From the NCBI GenBank assembly GCA_029891345.1, contig CM056993.1, positions 224,077,924-224,141,923 of the forward strand: DNA of 64,000 nt, given 5' to 3'. The position numbers and the translations under genes were made by a program. The notes below the pieces were generated by a model. The model searched no databases and was not told the origin of the DNA. It was given only the letters and a program-made list of their open reading frames with translations. Positions 49,264-61,369 of this stretch are shown here, in pieces (position 1 is the stretch's first letter; every line of letters starts with the position of its first letter). Source of the DNA: Dryococelus australis (Eukaryota > Arthropoda > Insecta > Phasmatodea > Phasmatidae).

Positions 49264-49321
49264 TCCTGCAAGTAGAAGTATAGCAGGACTTAAGAAAAGT
49301 GGGAAGTAACCATGAATGGAC
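49264..49321 (+). mobile_element. 3' scrap of the TA-flanked DNA element family
   Basis: CCTGCAAGTAGAAGTATAGCAGG, cut short here as CCTGCAAGTAGAAGTATAGC, and a terminal GAATGGAC next to TA match the right end of the element at 10520-12387 with divergence. The left extent is unclear. Confidence 0.55.
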
Positions 49322-49462
49322 TATATGTAAACATTCTCACACACGCTATATACTTATGAGCATAAGCAAAACATTAGCAGGAAACAGTATCAATAATGGC
49401 AAAATTACTACTTCTACATGTTATGCAAACTTACCTTCCAAAAAGGCCATACAAAAACTTAC

Positions 49463-49808
49463 CTGGTAATTCATCTAACTGAACATCACATTGCCCTGCA
49501 TGAACACTTGGCAGTATCCTAAGATTTTTTAAAGGCATTTGGCAGGTTGGACAGTACTTTGGAGAGTCTTTTTCCACACATGATCTACTGTAGCCATCTT
49601 TATTGCTGTCTTCCACACTGTAAACACTGTGCTCAGAGCTAGTGCCAACCTTTTTTATTCCTACAGCCAGAGCTTGGCTGGAAATTTTGGGTGGTGATAG
49701 TAAACTAGTATATACATCTGTCTCTTCCACCTTGACCTCATTCTTTGTAATTACTGAATTTTGAGTCTTGGTTAGCGACAATCTATTCCTTTTGTTTTTT
49801 TGAGTCAT
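49463..49808 (-). CDS. DCLRE1A: SNM1A N-terminal exon with UBZ4 zinc finger
   Basis: Minus-strand frame ending at donor GTAAGT (49462 down) in phase 1. KYCPTCQMPLKNL begins a C-x2-C-x13-H-x3-C finger at 49488-49553. This is the UBZ4 type that lets SNM1A bind ubiquitinated PCNA at damaged forks; its position and CPxCQMP start match vertebrate SNM1A. I start at ATG 49806-49808, about 85 residues before the finger (vertebrates have roughly 120). An in-frame TAG lies about 40 nt upstream. A possible acceptor, TTATTCCCAG, just above 49826 leaves room for an earlier exon. Joined to the central exon, the protein reads DELP-E-CSEGEN. Confidence 0.88.
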
Positions 49809-49826
49809 TAGTGAGGACACCAAGGT

Positions 49827-52726
49827 CTGGGAATAAACTTGTGAATACTAAGATGGTCCACCATTCATCTTACTACCTGAAATTACATTCATAACTAAAA
49901 TAACATTTAATAAAACTATACTGTATAGTAAATTATGCTTAAAATAACAAATACATATAACATTTCTATCACAATGGCCACAATCCCCCAGGTGTAACAT
50001 AATTACTCCATAAACACACAAACTACATAATTAGGCCTACTTCTTTCAATGACAACTGCAATCAATAAGCTAACTATGGAATTTACACAGTGAGTAAAAC
50101 AAGTGTTTTCCCAAACTTTACATACAAGTGAAAATAAAATGTGCAGAGATGATTGGTGAATTTAATAAAAGTAATTTACATATTGTGTAATGAATAAAAC
50201 CTCCGAAAAACTAATTGGTCAAAAAAAAAAATTTACAACAGAAAACAAACTCCTGCATGGTATCATAAAGTCCACTGAACAAGTAACAATATCCACCAAG
50301 TTTCCGTATGTTATTGCCTGAGAATTCCACAAAGAGCTACAAAACATGGCAACTCAAAGGATCCATTGCTAGTTCAACTGCACATGATACTGAGTGCCAT
50401 GTGAGCTACTCCCTCAGCTCATGACACGGGTGGCCATGGCACTGTGTTGTGAATGCAGGTAGCCTTGTAGTTTTAAACCATTATAATAGTCACAAAGTGC
50501 AGTTGCATTGAAATTTGTACTTCAGACTGTTTTTTTTCACACTTTTCTTGGTCATTCATATATACAAAAAATAACAACATGTCTTCCCTCCACTCCATAT
50601 GCCAGTTACCAGTGACAGTAACGGAACCTGAAAATGGTAAACGTAGTCTAGTGGTCAAGATGTTTGGACCAGTTGTCATAGGAAGCTAGGTTTTTTTAAC
50701 TGTGAAGGGAATTTTTATTCTCATTTCTTTTTCTGTAATATATTATTTTCAATTCAAACACAAATACTTAAGCCAATTCCTGATCATTTTTAATAATACC
50801 TATAGCCATAATATGCAGACATATAATTATAAAATTATTTAAAGCTAAGCTAATGAAACACTTACTTCTTTAATACAAACTGCTAATATCTCTTCAAGTA
50901 CAATTTAAAAATATGATAAACAATTAAGTTTTTTTGCTGTCAGACCAAGTAAATCAGGGTCTAATCGCTCAACAAATTCATAGGAAACGCAGTACAGCTT
51001 GAGTAAATGAAAAATTTGTGTGTGGCTTACCAAAAGAGCATATTTTGGATTTTATGAGACTACATTTCTTTTTACTTCATTAATAACTGTTTACGTTTAC
51101 AGTACCATTATTTTGAAACTTATTATCATTGTTCTTTATTTTTGACAAAATTACTTTGTTATTAAGTTCTTTTTCTGTTTCAATGTGTGTGTGCCACTAT
51201 CACACAACCAAGAATTGTCATTTTATGTCTTTGACCTGTTCCTCAATCACTCTGCTTGCTAGGTTGTGCTTCATCCACAATAGAACGTCCATCTTGCTCG
51301 AGAATAGTTTTGTGTTGGCAACTTTGTAACTGGAGAGGGGTTCTCATGAGTAAAAGACTTCCACATATTTGGCAAAGGTGCCATACAACTCACGTGCTTG
51401 TTCTAGGTTCAAATTATGCAGTACATTTCCCCATTGTCGAAGCTTAATACGAGAAAAGCAACAAATAAGTCATGAAATAAAAATTATATATATATATATA
51501 TATATACATATACACACACACACAACACACACACATACACATACATATTCATACACAAAAAATTGAAAACAATATTTAACCAAAAATCAAGATGATAAAA
51601 CAGACAAGCTTGTGTACTACCCTAAAAAGTACATTTTTACAGGCAGTAGTAGTATATATCATAATAATATTTTTTCTCTGCATAATTTTTTAGATGTGTT
51701 AATCTGTAATGATTTCATGTATGTTTCTAATGTAATTCCACTTTAGTTTATTGTCTTTATTCTTATTATTTTTCACATTCAGGATTTATAACTTTAGACA
51801 AAAGGCGGCAATCTTAAATGTTTAAATGAATTAGCTTAGCTAGTTTTCATTTTGGTATTTATTTTATTAATTTTTTTAGTCTCATATATTTGTGAATGTT
51901 TTAGGGATCTTAATTAATGTTTTCTTCATCATCCATAATTCTTTGGTATTATGAGTTAGGTCATTGGAAGTGGCTTCGTGAAGGGGGGTTTTAAATTAGT
52001 TGTTTCTAATTGGCCACTGGTTTGAATCCTGCTATATAATTGGCTGGCCTAGTAAGCCCCTTTAGCATTGCCAGTCAATGGAGCTTAAAACGCTCTTCTT
52101 CATCATTAGCTCCCATCAAGGACAGTTGTAGCGCAGGCCACTTACCCGGAGTGGGTAGGGCGTAGGATTTTAATTAGCTGATAGGGTGTCTGATACATCC
52201 GTGTTTTGAGTTTAAGTGTTTTCGCCAGTGATAAAGTAGTGTGCCACTGTAAGCCCCTTTTGTTCGGTTTTCAGTAATAGGAGGTTGAGTGTGTTGCAAC
52301 CCTAGCTATGTGCTGAAGAATGAATAGTCCTACGTAATTAAGCACCCAGTCCTGCATTTTTCTACAATGAGAGAAACTTCCTACACATCCTGGTGCTAAA
52401 TAAAGTTGTTTAACCCAGGAAGAGCTGAAAACCTACAGCACAGATAAGCGATACCAGTTTTCTACCTACAGTACACTGAAATGACCGCCATTAGTGCTAA
52501 ACTTTTCACATGCCCCCATGTTAGATTTTGCAAGACACTTAATAGGCATACCAGTATTTCAATTTTACCACTGCGAACTTGAACAGAGTTAATTGTGTTA
52601 TCAGAGCAAATTGATAAGCTGAAATGTTTCATAATTTTCATTTTTGTGGAACAGTAACTTATTAAGCTGAGCAGGATTAAGTATAACAGACACTGGCAGA
52701 TTTTTCTTACATAGTAGTACTACAGG
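49827..52726. other. DCLRE1A: AT-rich DNA upstream of the recognised SNM1A exons; no gene seen
   Basis: This may be promoter, 5' UTR or a further intron of SNM1A. I see no first-exon candidate with confidence. A compound microsatellite sits at 51486-51560. The 52.0-52.4 kb part is GC-richer without a recognised domain. The frames at 51129-51447 are short and overlapping. Confidence 0.4.
51486..51560. repeat. (AT)n/(AC)n compound microsatellite
   Basis: TA repeats pass into TACATATACACACACACAC and further CA/TA-rich sequence. Frames across it are artefacts. Confidence 0.9.
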
Positions 52727-53099
52727 GTGAGACGCTTGAGTGTATCGCCTCCTGGCTGTGTGGGCCGACACATGCCATTTAGCTCTTCCTTGGTTGCCCC
52801 TCTTTCCTCCTCCCTTTCAACCTCCCTCTCCTCTCTTCTGCCTTCAAGTCCACTCCAACGGGGACTAGACTTGGGCGCAGTGCTGGCTGGTTTTTCCACT
52901 TGTCTTCTTGCTGCCAGCCCCCATTGTCGCCACCGGTCATTTCTGCTATCACCATGAAGGTCCGTTTGACTTCTCCACAGCCGGCATGGATGTGGCTTTG
53001 TTTGCGTCTGGGTTAACCTGTTATGGTGTGCGGTGGAACTTTTTGAGTTTTACCTCTGTGTCAACGTATGGCCTTGTAAATTACGCATTTCTACAATTC
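52727..53099. other. Pyrimidine-rich stretch, unassigned
   Basis: A CT-rich block (TCCTCCCTTTCAACCTCCCT) gives Ser/Leu-rich plus frames at 52727-52957 and 52908-53240. The low complexity argues against a gene. Confidence 0.3.
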
Positions 53100-53118
53100 A
53101 CTACAGTCGTGATGTATT

Positions 53119-53480
53119 TAAGGTCACAATCCTTCATTTCTACAGCATTTGCGAAGATTAACTTTTATACCCAAACGGGAGCCGATATTGTAAAATCCTC
53201 TTATAATTTTGTTCCAAATGGTTGTTATTATGCAGTCTAATTTTTCAACACAAAAAAGTGTATACTTTTATCCAATTAATTACTTAATGAAAACTTTGCT
53301 TATTTAATAATTAGTTAAAATTATACAGATTTTTGTGTTAAAAAAAATTAAGACTATATATAAAAAAAATCTGTAACAAAGTTGCATGAGGACTTTACAA
53401 TATTGGCTCCCATTTGGGTACAAAAAATCAATTCTCGCAAAAGCTGTAGAAATGAAGGATCGTGGCCTTAACAACAGGTT
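53119..53480. mobile_element. Foldback / inverted-repeat element
   Basis: 53119-53235 and 53375-53478 are inverted copies. Both arms carry ATCCTTCATTTCTACAGC and a GGGAGCC-ATATTGTAAA block, with about 85% similarity by eye. About 140 bp of AT-rich loop separates them. The arms give near-identical peptides (SFISTAFA) on opposite strands, which is why two frames look alike. It is probably a MITE or foldback transposon. Confidence 0.75.
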
Positions 53481-54180
53481 AGTACTAAATTGTTCGGGGA
53501 AAGGCATTAATTTTGGTTGAATACAGTCGCAGTGTTCGGAAATGTTTTGGCATGCCAGTGGTAAATTTAATGTTTTATGGTGGCAACATTTTAGCCCTTT
53601 TTGTACAGTTTATCGATCGTAGAGTGGCATTAATGTAGACAGGTTAAATTGAAAGATCTTATTCATACACGACTATATGGGCCACCAGATTAGGGGCAAC
53701 GAAGAGTATTTCGATTTATCAGTGATTGTAAGTTATTGTAATGAGCTGGTAATGGCACTGGAAAGAAGGGTTATTGGGTTAACCTGTTCATCAGCAACCT
53801 TGAGTTTGTATTTTGTATACAGATTTCTATTTGTGTATTTTTAATGTGTGTTTTTATCAGGACTACGGCTTTACTTGGACAATCGCCGCCTGTGGTTCTT
53901 CATTTTACTTGTATATTTTTTAATTGAGTTGCCTTTGGATGAAAGTGCATGTGCACAGTGAATTATATAGTTGTTTATATATCTTGTAGAATTACAGTTT
54001 ATATACATTTTAATCACTTTTATAATTGTTTTCTCATTTGACTTTTAGTTAAAATCCGCAATTTTGTTTGTCAGCGAAGTGTAACTGTCAAATTTTTCCT
54101 TTCATGCCACGAGTAGAAGTAAGGGCTTTATCAGTTTTAACGCGGGGCTGTATTTCAAGTTGTTATCTGTATTACTTGAC
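53481..54180. other. No recognised feature
   Basis: AT-rich noncoding DNA between the foldback and the 70-bp tandem repeats. Nothing was seen. Confidence 0.5.
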
Positions 54181-54204
54181 ACTTTCGAGCTCATCCACAT
54201 TATT

Positions 54205-54420
54205 ACAACAATCATGGAATAGATGACCTCGTGTCAGTGTGATGTTTTGTAAGAACATTAAGTAAAATACAGTGGAGGAGATGACCTCGTGTCAGTGTAA
54301 GTTGTTGTACGCTCATTAAGTGAACAACTGTAGAGGAGAGACATGTAGCACATTATTACAACAACCGTGGAGGAGAGATGTGTCGGTGTGAGTTGTTGTA
54401 ACACATTTCAACAACTACTT
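54205..54420. repeat. Degenerate ~70-bp tandem repeats x3
   Basis: Units share (G)TGGAGGAGA, then TGACCTCGTGTCAGTGT or its derivative TGTCGGTGTGAGT, then TTGTTGTA and CATTAAGT-AA. They are possibly repeats within an LTR whose end (TTACAACA, 54710s) lies further right. Confidence 0.7.
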
Positions 54421-55080
54421 GCAAGCAGGCAGGCAGTATGTCGGCCAACGTGTTCGGGAGATACTGTGACTTTGTATAACTGTAATTTGGAAGGTGAGGG
54501 AAGATATGTCGTGTCGTGTTGATGTGGGTGTAACATGTGTTAGATATTTAACAATAAACCTGGTCAGATTCCGAAATGTAAATCCTTAATTATTTCTTGA
54601 CAACCAGGTTAACAACATGCTACAAACTGACTGAGCTAACCTGAACTAGATCCTTGTAGTGTAAGGGCAACACAGGTCACCTGTATTTGTAACATGAAGA
54701 ATGCCATGTTACAACATGTCGCCATAACGTCGGGCACGGATTTAGACATGCTCGAGCAATGACATTGTATGGCAGTTATCCGCTACACTACGACTACAAG
54801 AGACAACGCATCCCTGTATGAACAGTTCCTGAATTCATCAGTTTGTGTCGATAGAAGCAGATGTCCATTCCGGTGATCCAGCAGTTCCCGATGCAACAGT
54901 AAAGAGATAGGTATATAAACAGTTCTATGGTTATCAAGAACATTTACAAGTTATTTATTTCAACAGACATCACTATGCTGCAGTCAAGATTTCGTGTTAA
55001 AAACTGTACGGAATTTTAGGTTAACCATTGTATGTTGTTGTTTTTTTTTTTTTTCCTAAAGGATTTAGGTTAAACAAACA
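54421..55080 (+). other. Possible LTR end and primer site, no gene
   Basis: ...CATGTTACAACA near 54705-54716 followed directly by TGTCGCCATAACGTCGGGCA has the look of a 5' LTR end followed by a primer-binding site, ahead of the gag-like frames at 55.1 kb. No matching 3' LTR was found, so this is tentative. Confidence 0.3.
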
Positions 55081-56580
55081 AATATAGCTGGAAATTTGGA
55101 AACACAGGATCAAAAAGATTTCAGCCTACTTATAAAACTAGCGACCGAAAACAAAGCCAAGATATAGGTACTGACAAAAAAATTTGATAAACAGGATAGA
55201 TTATTTGATGGGTTAGCAGAAGCATTTGATTAACACTTTAAGAAGATGGGAGAAATATTTAACGAAACAAAAAACAATTTTAGAAATGTACTTCAACAGT
55301 TCACAGAAAAATTGGATAAACACGGTAGGGAGATAAGAGAAAAAATTGACAAGCCTAACCAGGAATGCCGACAATAACTGGTACGTTAAACAAAGTACAA
55401 AATACTGTACAGGATAATACAAAATGTTGGCCTGAATTGTCGTTAGAATTAAAAAGGTGAGGTTAGAAAGGACTGCACAACTGACATAAAGGAAATTGTA
55501 GAGGTACAAGTAAGTGAAATTGTAGAGGTGTTCGCAGAGTGTAAGAGTAATTTGGTAGGAAATATTGCAGATGAAAAGAATTTAAGTGACATGGAGGTTG
55601 AATGCAACAGGAACGTAAGTGACATGGAGGTTGAATGCAACAGGAACGTAAGTGACTTGGTGCGAGGAGAAAAAGAAAATAGATCACTGAGGTGAAGCAG
55701 TAGTGTTAAAGTAAATTCAATTAAATTTGTGCAGAATCCAAAGTAAAGGTAAATACAGTAACAATCAGTAAATTTAAGGTATGGGGGGTAAAACAAATTA
55801 GTTGCAAAGAAACTAAAATTGAAATTTGAATCAGAGGTAATGTTTGACACAATCGGAGGTTATGTGGTCACTATCAGAAGTTAAGTTAAGGAATGTACAG
55901 AAAGTAGATGAGTACTGGAAGACTGGGGCGTACTCATGGATGCAACATTGGAATGTTTGTGGCAAAAGGAATGTTGGATTGCATAGTAAAAGTGTGACTG
56001 CAGAGTGTAAGCACATAAAGAAACTTGTCATGAGAAAACAAGTGAGGAAAAAAGGGGGGTAAAAGTGAATCTGTTGGCAAGGGTAAAATTGTGAGAAGTA
56101 ATGGTAGGAAGGCTGTACGAAAGAGAGGAAGAAAAAGGCGAGAGTGTTGCGGAGGAGGAAAAGAAGGAAAGTTGCAGCAAGACTGTCTGCAATATAGGTT
56201 AAGGAAATATTTAAGTTTGTTTTTGAGTGTAATTGTTATGATATAATTTTAAGATGTTTCTTCTGCTTAATTTTAATTTAATTTTGCTCAAGTGAGAGAA
56301 TAATTTGAAATGTGTTTTATTGGTGTATGTACTCTATTCAAATGAGAAAACCCAAGAGTGAGCTTAGGTAAATCAATGAGGTTTAAAAGTACAAGTGAAT
56401 TGAAGTTTAGGAATAAGCTACAAAAACGCCTAGGACACTTTGAAAGTGAGTGGTGAGTAGTATTTGCAAACCAGGACATGATCAATTTTTATAAGAATTT
56501 TATGAGCATGAAAAATAATTTTTATTATTTATATTTTAATAAAGATACATGTGTGTCAGAGTACACCAGTGAATATATAG
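55081..56580 (+). pseudogene. gag-like coding relic with coiled coil and basic tail
   Basis: Plus-strand frames read DRLFDGLAEAFD, stop, HFKKMGEIFNETKNNFRN, FTEKLDKHGREIREKIDKP, then KEIVEVQVSEIVEVFAECKS, an amphipathic pattern suggesting a coiled coil. A 33-bp unit (55585-55650) is repeated exactly, giving SDMEVECNRNV twice. A 72-codon frame (55844-56062) has SEVKLRNVQKVDEYWKTGAY, followed by a very basic stretch (RKAVRKRGRKRREC). The end has RFKSTSELKFRNKLQKRLGH. I think it is a retroelement gag/pol remnant, but no diagnostic domain is visible. Confidence 0.4.
55585..55650 (+). repeat. 33-bp in-frame tandem duplication
   Basis: Two identical 33-bp units beginning AGTGACATGGAGGTTGAATG, followed by the first bases of a third. 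The length is a multiple of three, so the reading frame is kept. Confidence 0.9.
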
Positions 56581-57052
56581 AGTTCTTGGGTAAGTTTTAG
56601 ATTAAGGGAAATACCTTGTGTGAGTTGTCATGTAGTAATCAGTGCAAAATTTAACAAAGTTATCATGTGTTTAGGTTAAGAGTGAACATGTAAATTTTAT
56701 TATTGAAGGGTACATAACATGAAACAGTGTACATATGCAAGTGTAGTTGAGTAATCATTTGTTAGGTATACTTCTGTCAGATCAGGCGTAAAGGGCAGTG
56801 TCGTCTGCTACCAGTAGTAGTAAAGGAAAGCTGGTACTACTTGTGCCCTGAATTTCCCTACTTCTTTTTGCACTGTTCTAATTCTGTCTTTCCACTATCT
56901 ATTCTTTCATGGGTGGCTTGTGTCAACCCTTCTCTTAGTCGACAAGTGGGTCCCACCCACAAAAATCTATCCTGTCTTCTATTTTGTTACTTGTATCTGT
57001 ACTTAACTTCTAATGTTTACCTTCTTCCATACCAAATTCTTCAGGTAAAGTG
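56581..57052. other. No recognised feature
   Basis: Noncoding stretch before the LTR-like block. The 74-codon plus frame (56841-57065) is not recognised. Confidence 0.4.
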
Positions 57053-58495
57053 TGTTACGGGATAGCCCTGCCCCGACCTTTGACATCAGTGGCAAAGGGA
57101 GTACTTTATTGGTTAAGTAATTTGCCACGTGGTTAACAACAACCAATTGTTATTATATAGGATCGTCACTGATGCAATCAGTCCTTGTGGGCGCATGCAA
57201 CTTCGGCCGTACCAGGTGACTTGAGGGTCTCTTAAAGGAAGTAAAGTAATTGAGGTAAAGATGGCCTGTGCATGTGCATGTGGGTTGTGTGTAGTGGAAG
57301 GTGAGTAAGGACAAGGAGAGTGACAAAACCAACAGTATTTTGTAAGAAATGTTTTCAGTGAAAGAAATATGCTGTGTGTTATGAAAAGTTATATTTGAGT
57401 TTTGTGCAAATTTTTCAAGGGTGATAGGTGAAAACAAGGGTATGTAAGACTCAAGTGTATATATGTAGGATTAATAGTGTTTGTGCTTGTATTAGGTTAA
57501 AGGTTAAAGGTTTATTAAGGGTATAATTATGATGTTTTTCTAATCTTATGATAATATGGCTTTTGAAGAGTTGTGGATGTATTGTTTACTTGTGTGAAGG
57601 GTTAGGTAGATAAGTATGGTATGCTGTGAATGTGTCACCAAAGCTAAGGTGTGTTTTAATCTTATATAATTGAAAAAATGTTTACTTGTATTATGCAAAT
57701 ACTGAACAATAACCATGAATAGTAGGATTCAAAGATTATTACTTGTGCAAGCATTTCAAATATAGGAAGTACACTTCAAAACAGTTGGTGTTGTGTAGGG
57801 ACAAATTTCAAATGTATATAATTTAAAAGTTGTTATTTTGAAAAATTAGTTGGATGGAAAAGTTATTTTAAAATTTAACCACTACAATTGAAATCCTAGA
57901 TGGAATTAAGTGGCCAGAGATGGGCCACACACATTATTTTACAAACAGCTGTGTGTAGTGGCCAGATATGGGCCGCACACAATATTTTATAAACAGCGGT
58001 GCCTGTCCCACTCGGCCGAGGGGTATATATTGAGACAGCGATGCCCACCCCCAAGACATGCCCAGACGATCAGAAGCAATACTATGTGTAATTGTCAGAG
58101 CCGACAATGCAGAGGTCGCAGCAAGGCTGAAAACGAAGGCATCACTTATCCAGGCCTTGAGTAGCTCATAGCCAACTGCACCTACAACCTCTGTGGTCAG
58201 CATAATCCGATTGGCAGTAGGGCGTAAAACTATCTATCGGGACCCCGTTATTCAGAATTAAACAACATTCAATCATCTACTGGCAAGAATAGGCAGGTAA
58301 GTGGATAGTAAGCTCAACGTCATTTAGTACAAGTATGTAGATTATGCATAGGGTTTAGAGTAATTGTAATTGATTTTTATTGTTCTTATTTCTGTAAAGA
58401 ATTGTGATAATAAATGTGTTGACAATTCCTGGGTTGCTTGTTCTCATTTACTGTCGAGCTACGTTACCCCTTGAGTGTCTTCCCTTCCCGCAACA
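57053..58495 (+). repeat. LTR-like block, 1.44 kb
   Basis: It starts TGTTACGGG and ends CCCGCAACA, so the tips are inverted (8 of 9). A TATATATT box lies near 58024-58031 and an AATAAA signal at about 58408, 85 bp from the end, the U3-R-U5 order of an LTR. It contains a 48-bp x2 tandem repeat (57911-58005). No second copy was found and the flanks (AGTG, TTAA) do not match, so it is unpaired or rearranged. Confidence 0.55.
57911..58005. repeat. 48-bp tandem duplication
   Basis: Two units starting TGGCCAGAGATGGGCC and TGGCCAGATATGGGCC, about 85% identical, just upstream of the candidate TATA box of the LTR-like block. Enhancer-like duplications are common there. Confidence 0.8.
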
Positions 58496-59330
58496 TTAAC
58501 GCAAAGGTCATAGAAAAACTTAAGTACAGAGTTGACTTAGCTGAAATCAAGGAGTGATTAGACAGGCAGAAGGGAGACACTACATTTGTGGAAACGCCTC
58601 TCGTGCCAACTCATGCTTATGAGAGTAAAACTTTATCTAGGAATTCTTTTCATAGTTGCGCTTCACGCTGTCCCGTTGCAGTCAACAGATCACGAGCAAC
58701 GTAGAAGAGTCAAATGTGGCTGCACTTCACACAAACCACAGCGTGCTTAGGTGTAGTACTTCAGCTATATTCAAATTGTACATTCATTACCTTCCATGCA
58801 AGTACGTCCATGTGAATTAAGTTCAGTAGTAAGTATTAGCAACAGTGTTATTTTATTGCCTTTGTATATGTTAAGATTGCCAGTAAAATTAATGAGTTCG
58901 CGCCAGTGCAGATAACAGCTGTTCACTCCCACGTGGTCAGGACAAATGCTGTTTGCGAGAGTACGCAAGGTTAGTCACACCACGTTTGTCAGTCAGCAGT
59001 CCGCAACGTCACGACAACAGCCTTGCAAGTTAGCACTTTTGAAGTCATGCCGCCCACCTCTGGCACCTTAAAATACCTTAATCTTGCTTTTATTACATTC
59101 ATTCATGCTTACTGCTTATTCCTGTACGTTGGAACATCTGTTTCCTTCTACGCTAAAAAGACTCTACTTGTTTTGGTGTGTTTTCGGAGATCTTTCAAAA
59201 TTCTTCCTTGTTTGCATTTAGAATTAGTGCTATGTCATACAAAGTGCACATTTTACAACAATACAACGTATACTAACTACACAGTACCTTATGGAAACAT
59301 AGAGCAAATCAAAACAATCACCAGTCACTA
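58496..59330 (+). other. Leader region of second gypsy element, partly coding-like
   Basis: A plus frame at 58505-58640 reads KVIEKLKYRVDLAEIKE, stop, LDRQKGDTTFVETPLVP and HAYESKTLSRN, which is protein-like but unassigned. The rest is leader-like, without a primer site that I can support. Confidence 0.3.
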
Positions 59331-60660
59331 AATTCCTTAAACGTGCACTCAACACAAAAATCTAGAACACGCCTTAGAAGACAGTGATAGACAACAAGCG
59401 TTGCTAACGGAAACTGCACAAAGTACAATTATAGCAGAACAAAATCAGAACTTAGAATTATTGTTTAATAAAAGCCCAGAACACTACTAAAACGACACAC
59501 CACCACCCATACAACAAAACAAACAATCACAGTCAGAATCGTTAAGTCCCCAGACAGACTTTTGTGGTTTTACCATCTACAACGAGGTAGAACCAGTCAC
59601 ATCATACAAATACATTTACACCCCCACCCAATACTCACCAATATATTGACACAAACAACCCCACCCACACCACATATCATGCAAAATCCACCACCACAAC
59701 CACCCCTTCAAATTGTCGTACACCAGCTGGAAAAACCACCATCGTCCTCCGATGCAGTAGGGGAAAACCTAGCGAAATTTCTCGAATCATATGAGGCTGT
59801 AGCGGATATAAATCAGTGGAACGAAGCAGAAAAATGCAGTCGGCTCAAATTTCACTTCCTAAGACCAGTCAAGCACACATTAGACAATATTGTACGAAAC
59901 CACCCTGAACAAGTTGCATGGCACGAACTTTAGACCACACTCAGAAACACTTTCACCACAACCGAAGACACAGAACGATACAAACATCCCCTCTACACAA
60001 AACGCCCAAAAATCGCCATCAATCGCTGACAAGCTCATAGGTTTATCTAATGACACACTTGCAGAAATGATTGACAACCTTAAATGTATTGAGACAGGAA
60101 TGTACAGGTACAACCAAACACTATCATAAGACCGCCACAACCCCGAGTCACAAAATTTTACATCAGAAATCACGAAATTAATGGAAGAGAAACTCACATT
60201 GCAAGCAAGGAAAACTTAAGATGATTCGTATTCAAATAACCAACAACCAGAGACACATGCTAGTTGTCCCCAGCAATCCCGTTGGCTTCAACCACCATAC
60301 AACCGCGGCCATTTTCGTGGTAATCAACCCCGTCGGGGATACCAAAGAAACGGACTACCAATCACTATGGAAATTATCATTATTATTAAGGAATGTGACA
60401 TGGTCCTACAACAAAATCAGGGAACCTATCAGTATCAGAAGGATAGGCCTAGTTTCCGTAGAGGGTCCTACCACTGTCGAAATGCATCATGTGAGACATA
60501 TGTTCCCCAGTAGAACGTGTCATGCCAGTATAACAATACACGAGGACGTAACGAAGGTACTGCGAGGGCAGGACCTGCACAGCCATCAAAAAACTTCCAT
60601 ACGAAGGGGTAAAACGTGTCTCCCCCGCAGATCAAAAGAACCACAAGGTTCGTGATGTGT
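59331..60660 (+). pseudogene. gag pseudogene of second gypsy element
   Basis: The 123-codon frame 59562-59933 ends with the retrotransposon-gag core: GENLAKFLESYEAVADINQW, EAEKCSRLKFHFLRP, DNIVRNHPEQVAWHEL. This corresponds to the family pattern ...eFLe.ye......W.e..k...l...L.g.A..wl. After a stop, TTLRNTFTTTEDTERYKHPL continues the domain. An Arg/Gly-rich stretch (NRGHFRGNQPRRGYQRNG, about 60300-60355) would bind nucleic acid. No CCHC knuckle was found. It is related to the gag at 24.3 kb but clearly diverged. Confidence 0.7.
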
Positions 60661-61369
60661 GCCAGGCTATTTTTAATAAAGTAGTCCCAAACAAACCTTA
60701 TTCCAAAATCGCAAAGTTCAATTCACACAGCGAGCTGAATATCGCGAGCACACTGGCAACGAGGGACATAACATAAAACACAGTTTTGAAAAAAAACACA
60801 ATGTGTCAACAATAGATTTGATGCCCGCAATGACAAAGAATGCATTCAGACCACGTAAACTTTTGCCTCAGCAAATTGTGCGTGCATAGGTCGCCCAAGC
60901 AGCAGAAGAACAAACACGACTCGCTGCCCTGCCCCGCGATCGAGGTCAACGTTGTCACACCATCGCCGCCAAGCGTCGAGACATGCGATGTTGCCAAGTC
61001 ACATGAAAATGTCGAGCGGACAGTTAAAATCACTGGACCACGTAGCCTTGCCCAAGACACTCGCACCCTATGTTTTTAACAGGCCACAAAGCGCATCATT
61101 GCACACCGTTTCCACAGCAAAATTTTGAGTTTGCGACAAACATCGGCGAACACTTTAAAAGTTTTAAAAACAAATTCAGGCTAACACAGAAAACAGTGTT
61201 TCTAGACAACAATGCTCAAAACAGCACCGTAGACACTACCTGTTGTTAACATGAGTCGCCAGACCTGCGATGATGAGACAAAGTTTGATAACATACTGAG
61301 CAGGTATCAATCTAGAGTAAATCAACATTCGTGCCACACGACAAAACTGGAATGTCAGCATGCCTGCCT

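Larger units (their letters stand above)
43746..49462 (-). other. DCLRE1A: SNM1A intron, 5.7 kb, with transposon fragments
   Basis: Phase-1 intron from donor GTAAGT below 49463 to acceptor ATTGCAG above 43745. It contains an unassigned minus-strand frame (45133-45393), a mariner-like transposase fragment (46380-46821), a gypsy integrase tail (47440-47700), an unassigned GC-richer stretch (47760-48960) and the 3' scrap of the TA-flanked element (49264-49321). The remaining DNA, including 43.8-45.1 kb, is AT-rich with nothing recognised. Confidence 0.85.

Noticed and set aside
52727-53240. Ser/Leu-rich plus-strand frames as genes
   Set aside because: They come from a CT-rich low-complexity tract and from an arm of the foldback repeat.
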